Positions 24,938 to 31,720 of a DNA stretch of 64,000 nt are shown one piece after another. The DNA is taken from positions 310,001 through 374,000 of the forward strand of contig JBAZYO010000004.1 of the NCBI GenBank assembly GCA_041659285.1. Direction: 5' to 3'. Position 1 is the first letter of the stretch; each line of letters opens with the position of its first letter. Made by a program: the position numbers and the translations under genes. This DNA comes from Vicinamibacterales bacterium (GTDB lineage: Bacteria > Acidobacteriota > Vicinamibacteria > Vicinamibacterales > UBA2999). Below the pieces are notes generated by a model. It was not told the origin of the DNA and did not search any database. It saw only the letters and a list, made by a program, of their open reading frames with translations.

Positions 24938-25615
24938 ATGACCCTCAATGAGACTCTCAAGCAGCTCCAAGCGCTCGGCAGCGCGAAGGTGCGGGCGCAG
25001 AACGCGAAGAGCGGCGCCGGGGATCATCAGTTCGGCGTCAGTCTCGGCGACATCCGGGCGCTGGCGAAAACGATCCGCACGGACCATCCGTTGGCACTGT
25101 CTCTTTGGGAGACCGGGAACGTTGACGCCCAGTTCCTGGCAACACTCCTGGTTCAGCCCAAGAAGCTGCCGGCCAAAGAGATGGATCGGATGGTGCGGTC
25201 CCTCACCTTTGTGCGCGTGGCGGACTGGCTCAACGCCTATGTCGTCCGGCAGCACCCCGACAAAGAGGCACTCCGCCAGGACTGGATGGCCGCGGACGAC
25301 CGCTGGGCGGCCCGCGCCGGATGGGACCTCACCGCCGAGCGGGTCGCCAAGAGTCCGGACGGGCTCGATCTCCCGGCGCTGCTGGCTCGCATCGAGTCGG
25401 AAATGGCCGGCGCCGGTCCCGAAGCGAAGTGGACGATGAACAACACGCTTGCGGCCATCGGAATCCACTTTCCCAAGCACCGCAAGCGGGCCATCGCCAT
25501 TGGCGAGAAGTTGGGGATCTACCGGGACTACCCCGTTTCGAAGGGCTGCACGTCCCCCTTCGCTCCGATCTGGATTCAAGCTATGGTGAGCCGGCGGACG
25601 CAGACACACGGCTGA
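24938..25615 (+). CDS. DNA alkylation repair protein (AlkD-like HEAT-repeat)
   Basis: The 225-residue all-helical protein matches the DNA alkylation repair family: 'GDHQFGVSLGDIRALAKTI' near residue 27, 'MVRSLTFVRVADWLNAYVV' near 87, 'DDRWAARAGWDLTAERV' near 120 and a Trp-rich middle. AlkD-type glycosylases remove positively charged alkylated bases using stacked HEAT-like repeats. The C-terminus, with YRDYPVSKGCTSPFAPIWI, is typical. It is a single gene on the plus strand between pyrimidine-catabolism genes and probably not part of that pathway. A GGAG-type element (CGGGAGAATC) lies about 10 nt before the ATG. Confidence 0.85.
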   Translation: MTLNETLKQLQALGSAKVRAQNAKSGAGDHQFGVSLGDIRALAKTIRTDHPLALSLWETGNVDAQFLATLLVQPKKLPAKEMDRMVRSLTFVRVADWLNAYVVRQHPDKEALRQDWMAADDRWAARAGWDLTAERVAKSPDGLDLPALLARIESEMAGAGPEAKWTMNNTLAAIGIHFPKHRKRAIAIGEKLGIYRDYPVSKGCTSPFAPIWIQAMVSRRTQTHG

Positions 25616-25644
25616 ATGGTCTGGTGTCGAAAAGAGGATTGACC

Positions 25645-26175
25645 ATGCGTTACAACACAGTGCGTGTCGGTTTCGTCCTGGTGCTGTTGATGGCTGCCAA
25701 CGACAGCGAAGGCAAACGCGTGTCCGCTGCGTCTTCTCAGAACCCCGTCGCATGCGCAGTGACGACACCGAATGGAGTCGTCGCAAGCGGCGGAGACAAA
25801 GATCCAAACAGCTACGGCAATCGACAGGTATCGGTTGGACCGTTCGGATTGTGGCCGGACGGAACGGTGGTCTTCAAGCCGGGTGGCGCGGGCTTCATCA
25901 CTCGAGACGGTTCGCTCGGAATGAAGTTCGGATGGCTTCGTGGCGTTCCAGGCCAACTGCGGATTGATGGACGCCGGCTCGACGCGCCGGCGTCACCTTT
26001 GCGAGCGGAAGTGTCAAACGGATATGGAACTCTCGGCTTCCAGGCCACCTACGTGATTTTTCCAACGCCAGGCTGCTGGGAGATCACGGGCCGCGTCGGC
26101 GATGCGAGCGTCACCTTCGTGACCATGGTCGTGAAGATCGGCGACGGGCCGGCTTGGCGGCGAGATGTTCCATGA
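25645..26175 (+). CDS. Secreted protein of unknown function
   Basis: The 176-residue protein has a signal peptide (about 1-24) and a mature beta-rich domain. The recognisable segments are 'GNRQVSVGPFGLWPDGTVVF', 'KFGWLRGVPGQLRIDGRRLD' and 'FPTPGCWEITGRVGDASVTF'. Similar sequences occur in acidobacterial secreted hypothetical proteins. The function is unknown; the ending resembles an immunoglobulin-like fold. The ATG was chosen because AGAGGA lies 7 nt upstream and the signal peptide starts there. It is 30 nt downstream of the AlkD-like gene. Confidence 0.65.
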   Translation: MRYNTVRVGFVLVLLMAANDSEGKRVSAASSQNPVACAVTTPNGVVASGGDKDPNSYGNRQVSVGPFGLWPDGTVVFKPGGAGFITRDGSLGMKFGWLRGVPGQLRIDGRRLDAPASPLRAEVSNGYGTLGFQATYVIFPTPGCWEITGRVGDASVTFVTMVVKIGDGPAWRRDVP

Positions 26176-26180
26176 GTATT

Positions 26181-26202
26181 CTCCTGATCTTCTGATCTCC
26201 TG
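26181..26202. repeat. CTCCTGATCT simple repeat
   Basis: CTCCTGATCT, TCTGATCT and CTCCTG follow each other in the 54-nt gap before the dihydropyrimidinase gene. A related array of CTCCTCATCT and CTCCTCGT units lies at 52775-52796 before the NamZ-family gene. Confidence 0.5.
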
Positions 26203-26229
26203 TTTTGGCGTGCGTCTGGAGTGTTAGCC

Positions 26230-27606
26230 ATGAGCATTCTGATCAAGAACGGCACCATCGTCACCGCCACCGACCAGTACGTTGGCGACGTCTTCATCGA
26301 GGGCGAGAAGGTCACCACCATCGGCACGGCGCTCACGATGCCGGCCGACCGGGTCATCGACGCCACCGGCAAGTACGTATTGCCCGGCGGCATCGACGTC
26401 CACACCCACATGGACATGCCGTTCGGCGGCACCACTTCCGCCGACGACTTCGAGTCGGGCACCATCGCCGCCGCCTTCGGCGGCACCACGACCATCCTCG
26501 ATTTCGCGATCCAGTACCGAGGGCAGACGCTGCACCACGCGTGGGAAACGTGGATGCAGAAGGCCCAGGGCAAGGCCGCCATCGACTACGGCTTCCACAT
26601 GATCATCACGGAGCTGTCGGACCAGGTGGAAGAGGAGATGGACGCCATGGTCCGCCAGGGCGTGTCGTCGTTCAAGCTGTTCATGGCCTACCCCGGCGTG
26701 TTCATGCTGGACGATGCGAGCATCTTCCGCGCGATGCTGCGCACCGGCCAGAACGGCGGCACCATCTGCATGCACGCCGAGAACGGCGGCGTGATCGACG
26801 TGCTGGTGAAGAAGGCACTGGCCGAAGGCAAGACGGCGCCGAAGTATCACGCGCTGACGCGACCGGCGCGCGCCGAAGGCGAGGCCGCCCATCGCGCCAT
26901 TGCCCTCGCCGAGATCGCCGACGTCCCGGTCTACATCGTTCACCTGTCCGCCGCCGAGGCGCTGGAGCAGGTGACCGAGGCGCGCGATCGCGGCTTGCCC
27001 GCGTTCGCCGAAACCTGTCCGCAGTACCTGTTTCTCTCTGAGGACAATTACGACGAACCTGACTTCGGCGGGTCGAAGTACGTGATGAGCCCGCCCCTCC
27101 GGCACAAGTCCACGCAGGATCGGCTGTGGCGCGGGCTCGCGTTCAACGACCTGCAGGCGATTGCCACCGACCACTGCCCGTTCTGCATGAAAGAGAAGCA
27201 CCTCGGCGACGGCGACTTCTCGAAGATCCCGAACGGCGCGCCTGGCGTGGAGACGCGCATGAGCCTGGTCTACGACGGCGGCGTGCGCACGGGACGCATC
27301 TCGATGAACCGCTTCGTCGAACTGACGTCAACGTCGCCGGCGAAGATCTTCGGCATGTTCCCGAAGAAGGGCACGATCGCACCCGGCTCCGACGCCGACA
27401 TCGTCATCTTCGATCCCGGGAAAAAGACGACGCTCTCGGCGAAGACGCATCACATGAAGGTGGACTACAACCCCTACGAGGGTCGCCAGGTCACGGGCGT
27501 GACCGAAACCGTGCTGTCGCGCGGCAAGGTGATTATCGACGCCGGCAGGTTCACGGGGAAGCCGGGCGCCGGCTCCTTCCTGAAGCGCAGCGCCCGGCAG
27601 ATTTAG
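26230..27606 (+). CDS. hydA: Dihydropyrimidinase (D-hydantoinase)
   Basis: The 458-residue enzyme is a cyclic-amidohydrolase that opens dihydrouracil or dihydrothymine to N-carbamoyl-beta-amino acids. All metal ligands are visible: H58 and H60 in DVHTHMDMPFGG, the carboxylated Lys149 in SSFKLFMAYPG, H182 in MHAENGG, H238 in YIVHLSAAEAL, and Asp314 in ATDHCPF. The ATG at 26230 fits the family N-terminus (ILIKNGTIVTA); a GTG at 26221 would add three residues. It follows PreA in the reductive pyrimidine route. PreA lies on the opposite strand about 1.4 kb away, and the next enzyme (beta-ureidopropionase) is not in the window. Confidence 0.93.
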   Translation: MSILIKNGTIVTATDQYVGDVFIEGEKVTTIGTALTMPADRVIDATGKYVLPGGIDVHTHMDMPFGGTTSADDFESGTIAAAFGGTTTILDFAIQYRGQTLHHAWETWMQKAQGKAAIDYGFHMIITELSDQVEEEMDAMVRQGVSSFKLFMAYPGVFMLDDASIFRAMLRTGQNGGTICMHAENGGVIDVLVKKALAEGKTAPKYHALTRPARAEGEAAHRAIALAEIADVPVYIVHLSAAEALEQVTEARDRGLPAFAETCPQYLFLSEDNYDEPDFGGSKYVMSPPLRHKSTQDRLWRGLAFNDLQAIATDHCPFCMKEKHLGDGDFSKIPNGAPGVETRMSLVYDGGVRTGRISMNRFVELTSTSPAKIFGMFPKKGTIAPGSDADIVIFDPGKKTTLSAKTHHMKVDYNPYEGRQVTGVTETVLSRGKVIIDAGRFTGKPGAGSFLKRSARQI

Positions 27607-27709
27607 CGGGGTCAGACCCCGAGTCAAGAAGTGCCGAGGGGTCTGACCCCGTCGTAGCGCTGCGATAGGGTCAGACCCCTCGGCACGACCCACTCGGGGT
27701 CAGACCCTA
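27607..27709. repeat. GGGGTCAGACCCC palindrome dimers, two copies in inverted orientation
   Basis: Four palindromic cores occur: CGGGGTCAGACCCCG (27607-27621), AGGGGTCTGACCCCG (27637-27651), TAGGGTCAGACCCCT (27666-27680) and CGGGGTCAGACCCTA (27695-27709). They are paired through linkers containing CTCGGCAC. The last core supplies the TAG stop of the YbjQ-like gene on the minus strand (27707-27709). A third dimer is at 28121-28164. Confidence 0.9.
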
Positions 27710-28039
27710 TTGCAGCACGACGGCGGTGCCGCTGACGGTCACCATCAGCATGCTGGCGTTGCCGCCCACCGTCTCGTAGTCGATGTCGATGCCGACCACC
27801 GCGTTGGCGCCCATCTCCGCCGCCGCGATCTTGATCTCCTCCAGCGCCAGCTCGCGGGCCCGCCGCAATTCGCGCTCGTAGGTCGCCGACCGGCCGCCGA
27901 CGATGTCGCGGATGCCGGCGAAGATGTCCTTGAAGATGTTGGCGCCCATGATCGCCTCGCCGGTGACGATGCCCTGGTAGGCGGTGATCTTCTTGCCCTC
28001 GATGCTCGGGGTCGTGGTGACAATGACTGCTGCGGACAT
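27707..28039 (-). CDS. UPF0145 / YbjQ family protein
   Basis: The 110-residue protein is a single YbjQ/DUF74 domain, recognisable by TTTPSIEGKKITAYQGIVTG at the N-terminus, then GEAIMGANIFKDIFAGIRDI and 'GGRSATYERELRRARELAL'. The 'MGANAVVGIDIDYETVG' strand completes the fold. It forms pentameric assemblies in structural studies of the family; the function is unsettled. The ATG at 28039 matches the family N-terminus, although the frame extends to 28141. It is flanked on both sides by the same GGGGTCAGACCCC repeat dimer. Confidence 0.9.
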   Translation of the reverse strand: MSAAVIVTTTPSIEGKKITAYQGIVTGEAIMGANIFKDIFAGIRDIVGGRSATYERELRRARELALEEIKIAAAEMGANAVVGIDIDYETVGGNASMLMVTVSGTAVVLQ

Positions 28040-28120
28040 GTGATTTGCGCTCCTGCACACTCCAGACGGCGATCTATGGGTTGAGGTTCCACATCGTAAA
28101 AGACGATGGATTGCCGGCGG

Positions 28121-28164
28121 AGGGGTCAGACCCCTCGGCACTGCCCGCTCGGGGTCAGACCCCT
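28121..28164. repeat. GGGGTCAGACCCC palindrome dimer
   Basis: AGGGGTCAGACCCCT (28121-28135) and CGGGGTCAGACCCCT (28150-28164) are joined by a linker with CTCGGCACTGCC. This is the direct counterpart of 27666-27709. The Rieske gene's stop codon begins at the last base of the element. Confidence 0.9.
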
Positions 28165-28688
28165 CACACCGTGATGACCGCGGCCGCCCACTCGGTCGCC
28201 TGGGTGTCGGACTTCACCAGCTTCGACAGGTCCACCACCGCGTTGTTGCCGTCGCGCACGATCGGCAGGCGGTCCATGTTGCGGGTGGCGCGCCCGTCCA
28301 GGAACTTGCCTTCGGGGGAGTACTTCGAGTCGTGCTTCGTGCACTCGAAGCGGCCCACCGCCTGCTTCCATCGCAGCGCCGTGTTCTCGTGCGGGCACGC
28401 GAGGTTGAACGCGAGAACCTTGCCCTGGAAGCGGACCAGGATCACCTGCGTGGACTTGTCGATAGTGACACCGTCGGCAGCCGGCAGCGGATAGGCCTTC
28501 TGCGACGGCGCCACCTCGACGCCGGTCATCTCACCCACAACATAAACGGCTTCCGCCGACGCGGCGTTGCCGCCCACCATGGCCGCCAGCACGACGCCCG
28601 GAATCCGCGCCAGAAACACGCGGCGCGAGGTGCCGCACCCTAGGCGGCAACCGTCAGCCACTCGCCGATCCAAAGAATGAAGAGCCAT
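28164..28688 (-). CDS. Tat-exported Rieske [2Fe-2S] protein
   Basis: The 174-residue protein carries a Rieske cluster site: Cys98-x-His100 (ACPHENT) and Cys116-x2-His119 (ECTKHDSKY). The 'HDSKYSPEGKFLDGRATRNMDRL' region after it has the typical Gly/Pro loop. The N-terminus holds a twin-arginine signal (TSRRVFLARIPGVVLAAMVGG, residues 19-39), so the folded cluster would be exported and may stay anchored. It is the third gene of an operon after two four-helix membrane proteins and overlaps the second by 49 nt. The start is the ATG at 28688. The context suggests electron transfer from quinol or a cytochrome rather than a dioxygenase. Confidence 0.85.
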   Translation of the reverse strand: MALHSLDRRVADGCRLGCGTSRRVFLARIPGVVLAAMVGGNAASAEAVYVVGEMTGVEVAPSQKAYPLPAADGVTIDKSTQVILVRFQGKVLAFNLACPHENTALRWKQAVGRFECTKHDSKYSPEGKFLDGRATRNMDRLPIVRDGNNAVVDLSKLVKSDTQATEWAAAVITV

Positions 28689-29146
28689 AACAGGAAACTC
28701 GCTCCAGACGCCGCCACCACGCGGCGCCACATGCCGGTGTCTCCGCCCTTCGCGTAGGCCCGCTCCGCGGCCACCAGCGCCGCCCCGTTCAGGAGCAGCA
28801 GGACGAACGACCCCATCTTGATCCAGAACAGCCGCGACACCTCGAACGTGGACCAGTCGGCGGCGGCCATCATCACCCCACTGGCGGCCACCACGACCAG
28901 CGCGGGAACGACGACGGCGTGAGACCCGTGCATCGCGGTGAGCGCGGCCCGGCGGCGATCGTCGGTACCGGTGCGGGCTGACCCCAGCACCAGGCGATCG
29001 ATCGCCAGGGCCGTGCCGCCCCCGACCATCAGTGCCGCCAGGTGCAGGTAGCGAATAACCACCGACACCGTCTGGTGGTCGCTGTAATACGCCGACCACC
29101 ACGTGGTGGCGTCGGCCAACGACGCGGCGATGCCCATGGGCGTCAC
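28640..29146 (-). CDS. Four-helix membrane protein in the Rieske operon
   Basis: The 168-residue protein has four predicted transmembrane helices: about 27-50 (IRYLHLAALMVGGGTALAI), 73-96 (HAVVVPALVVVAASGVMMAA), 104-125 and 143-164. Histidines lie within or at the ends of the first two helices (H24, H35, H73, H76). It resembles small DUF2214/DUF2269-type membrane proteins but I cannot name the family. The start is GTG at 29146, whose last bases form GTGA with the stop of the upstream gene, a coupling signal. ATG 29137 is an alternative. Confidence 0.75.
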   Translation of the reverse strand: MTPMGIAASLADATTWWSAYYSDHQTVSVVIRYLHLAALMVGGGTALAIDRLVLGSARTGTDDRRRAALTAMHGSHAVVVPALVVVAASGVMMAAADWSTFEVSRLFWIKMGSFVLLLLNGAALVAAERAYAKGGDTGMWRRVVAASGASFLLWLFILWIGEWLTVAA

Positions 29147-29853
29147 CGGGTCACGAGCATGTAGACGTAGCTCGCCGCTGCCACGCCCATCGACGTGATG
29201 GCGACGTTGCGGTGCAGCGATCGATTGCCGCTGCTGCCGCCGCCTTCGTCACTGTCATCGTCAGGCGCCAGCGCGCCGGTCGCGACAAAGCCCAGGTCGG
29301 CGCCGAACATCATCAGCGTGTGCACGAGACGGCGGGTCTTGCCGTTGGGGTCCTTGCGCCCCTCCCAGAAGTTCCAGCCGCCGGTCACGGTGTTCACCGC
29401 GAAGAGCGCGATGATGCCCGCCATGCCCGCGTCATGGACCGACCGCGCGGTTCCACCGCCCTGGTCATACAGCTTCTGCCCGGCGACCACCTGCGTGACA
29501 AAGAGCGGCAGGGTGACGTAGCTCGCGATCATGTGGATCTTGCGACGCATGTTGTACGCCTCGCTGTAGGTGAACGCCACGGGCCGCTGTTCCAGGTCCG
29601 CGGCGGGTTCGGGCGCGACGGCGGCCGCGCTGGCGAGCAAGCCTGGGCCGGTCACCGGCGAAGGCTCGGCGAACGTCACCTGCCAGGTGCGCGCGCTTCG
29701 GGACACGGACGGCAACCCGTCGGTGGGTAATGTCCCCGGGAGGGTCCAGGTATATGAGGGGAATATTTCGCCATTTTCGGACGAACCCGCCATCACGGGA
29801 ATCGCCGGCATGAGAAGAAGGGCAAGAACCAAAGAAAATCTGCGCGGATTCAT
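29143..29853 (-). CDS. Four-helix membrane protein with cytochrome b561-like histidine pattern
   Basis: The 236-residue protein has a signal peptide (about 1-22, ending PVMAG), a periplasmic Pro-rich segment of about 85 residues, and four transmembrane helices. Each helix starts with a basic residue and a His: RRKIHMIASYV, RSVHDAGMAG, RRLVHTLMMFG and RSLHRNVAIT. Helices alternate in direction, so His of helices 1 and 3 face one side and those of 2 and 4 the other. That is the arrangement that binds two haems in cytochrome b561. The identification is inference. GGAGG lies 7 nt before the ATG. It is the first gene of the operon with the Rieske protein. Confidence 0.7.
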   Translation of the reverse strand: MNPRRFSLVLALLLMPAIPVMAGSSENGEIFPSYTWTLPGTLPTDGLPSVSRSARTWQVTFAEPSPVTGPGLLASAAAVAPEPAADLEQRPVAFTYSEAYNMRRKIHMIASYVTLPLFVTQVVAGQKLYDQGGGTARSVHDAGMAGIIALFAVNTVTGGWNFWEGRKDPNGKTRRLVHTLMMFGADLGFVATGALAPDDDSDEGGGSSGNRSLHRNVAITSMGVAAASYVYMLVTR

Positions 29854-29972
29854 TCCAAACCTCCACCGAAGCGCCGAAAGAAACGGTCGACATTTCGGGG
29901 GTGTGCAAATGGCGCGCCATGGAGCGCGGTTTAGTCGAGCTTCCGAGGCAACCTCCGCGATAGCATTCCGGC

Positions 29973-31130
29973 GTGGACACGATGACGGAACCGCGGGGGC
30001 TGGCCCTGGTGTTGAGCGGCGGCGGCGCGCGGGCGGCGTATCAGGTGGGCGTGCTGCGCGTGCTGGCGCGCGAGTTTCCCGCCGTCGTGCCGGACATCCT
30101 GACCGGGGTCTCGGCCGGCGGCATCAACGCCGCCTTCCTGGCGGCACGGCAGGCGCCATTCGACGCCAAGGTCGAGCAACTGGCGCAGATGTGGGCCGAC
30201 CTGCGGATCGATCGCGTGTTTCGCGTCGATTTGCGGGACCTGGCGTCGCGCACGCTGCGGTGGGGCGGCCGCCTGATGTCGGCCGGCACGTCGCCGTTAC
30301 CGCCGGCGAAGAGCCTCGTCGATACATCGCCCCTCCGCGAGATGCTCGAGCGCGAGTTGGAGGCCGACGGCGGCACCATCCTCGGCATCCCGAAGAGCCT
30401 GGCCGACGGCTGGCTGCAATCGTTTGCGCTGACGGGGTCGAGCTACACGACCGGCCAGTCAATCACGTGGGTGCAGACGCACAACGACCGCCGCATGCCG
30501 ACATGGGAGCGCCCCCAGCGCAAGAGCGAGATGTGCGCGGTTCGGGTCGACCACGTGATGGCGTCGGCGGCGCTGCCCTTCTTCTTCCCGGCGGTGGAAG
30601 TCGATGGCGCCTGGTACGGCGACGGCGGCATCCGGCTCACCGCCCCGTTGTCACCGGCCATTCACCTCGGCGCCAGGCGCATCATCGCGGTCACCACGCG
30701 CTATGCGCGTTCGCGCGAGGAAGCCGACCGTCCGCAAATCTCCAGCTACCCACCGCCCGCCCAGGTGGTCGGTGTGCTGTTCAACGCGATCTTTCTCGAT
30801 CAGTTGGATGGCGACGCCATGCAGTTGCGCCTGATCAACCAACTGCTCCAGGATCGCCCCGAAGAGATGCGGCAGGGCCTGCGGAAGATCGACCTGCTGG
30901 TCATGCGGCCCTCGCAGGACCTCGGCCGCCTGGCCAACGCCTACGAAGCCGACCTGCCGAAAGCGTTCCGTTTTCTGACCCGTGGCCTCGGCACCCGCGA
31001 GACGCGGTCGAACGACATGCTGAGCCTGGTGATGTTCCAGCCCGACTACGTCCAGCACCTCATCCAGATGGGCGAGGACGACGCGCTCGCCCGATTGCCG
31101 GAGATAAAGGCATTTCTCGCGGCGGAATGA
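29973..31130 (+). CDS. Patatin-like phospholipase (cytoplasmic)
   Basis: The 385-residue protein has the patatin catalytic set: oxyanion loop SGGGARAAYQVGVL (about 15-28), nucleophile elbow GVSAGG (about 45-50) and the catalytic Asp in YGDGGIRLTAPL (about 217). There is no signal peptide. The C-terminal half is helical and similar to acidobacterial and myxobacterial patatins of the RssA type. It would hydrolyse acyl lipids at the inner membrane face. The start may be GTG 29973 or ATG 29982; neither has a strong ribosome-binding site. A cupin gene converges on it with a 6-nt gap. Confidence 0.87.
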   Translation: MDTMTEPRGLALVLSGGGARAAYQVGVLRVLAREFPAVVPDILTGVSAGGINAAFLAARQAPFDAKVEQLAQMWADLRIDRVFRVDLRDLASRTLRWGGRLMSAGTSPLPPAKSLVDTSPLREMLERELEADGGTILGIPKSLADGWLQSFALTGSSYTTGQSITWVQTHNDRRMPTWERPQRKSEMCAVRVDHVMASAALPFFFPAVEVDGAWYGDGGIRLTAPLSPAIHLGARRIIAVTTRYARSREEADRPQISSYPPPAQVVGVLFNAIFLDQLDGDAMQLRLINQLLQDRPEEMRQGLRKIDLLVMRPSQDLGRLANAYEADLPKAFRFLTRGLGTRETRSNDMLSLVMFQPDYVQHLIQMGEDDALARLPEIKAFLAAE

Positions 31131-31136
31131 AATTCG

Positions 31137-31613
31137 CTACTTCGGCTCGAAGCGATACACGAGGTAGCTGATCGGGCCGTCGAGCGCGCTGAAGCTGTGC
31201 GGCGTGCCGGCGGGGACGATGACGATGTCGCCGGGTTTCACTTTCCTGCTCTCGCCGCCGATGCGGGTACCGGTCTGGCTCATCCCGGCGTTGACCCGCG
31301 TCAGATCCGTCGGCTTGGGCGTACCCAGCGATCCACCCGTCACAATCGTGCCCGACCCGGAGAGGATGTAGTAAGTCTCGGTGACGTGATCGTGAATCAG
31401 GGCGCTCACCTCCGGCTTCACGCGATGGAGCATGGCGACCGACGCCTTCCCACCGGGGACCTCAGTGGCCTTGATGGGCTGGTCCACTACGTTCTTGGCG
31501 ACCTGCTCCTTGAGGACCGCGGCGTGTTCATCCTGGCTGATGAAGACCGCGGGAACCGGCGCCTGCGCCTGATCGGCTGACAGCGAGAGGAGGAGTGCGA
31601 GGATGCTGAGCAT
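31137..31613 (-). CDS. Secreted cupin-domain protein
   Basis: The 158-residue protein has an N-terminal hydrophobic signal (about 1-17) and one cupin barrel. The metal-type His pair is in SALIHDHVTETYYILSGSG and the third His in VPAGTPHSFSAL. Cupins of this type bind a metal and may be enzymes or storage domains; no specific activity can be inferred. It ends 6 nt from the convergent patatin gene and starts 107 nt from a divergent M28-like gene. Confidence 0.8.
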   Translation of the reverse strand: MLSILALLLSLSADQAQAPVPAVFISQDEHAAVLKEQVAKNVVDQPIKATEVPGGKASVAMLHRVKPEVSALIHDHVTETYYILSGSGTIVTGGSLGTPKPTDLTRVNAGMSQTGTRIGGESRKVKPGDIVIVPAGTPHSFSALDGPISYLVYRFEPK

Positions 31614-31708
31614 CCGCGAACTCTACAAGAAGTGGCAGACCGGCGCCAGCACGCGGCGGGTGGCCACCCGTCCGTAAGGTTCGAGGTCGCGACCGGCAGT
31701 CCAACCGC

Positions 31709-31714
31709 TAGAAT
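31709..31714 (+). promoter_or_regulatory. -10 box TAGAAT six nt before an ATG
   Basis: TAGAAT (31709-31714) is followed by six C residues and then the ATG at 31721. Transcription would start at or near the start codon, giving a leaderless mRNA. No clear -35 is present. Confidence 0.4.
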
Positions 31715-31720
31715 CCCCCC

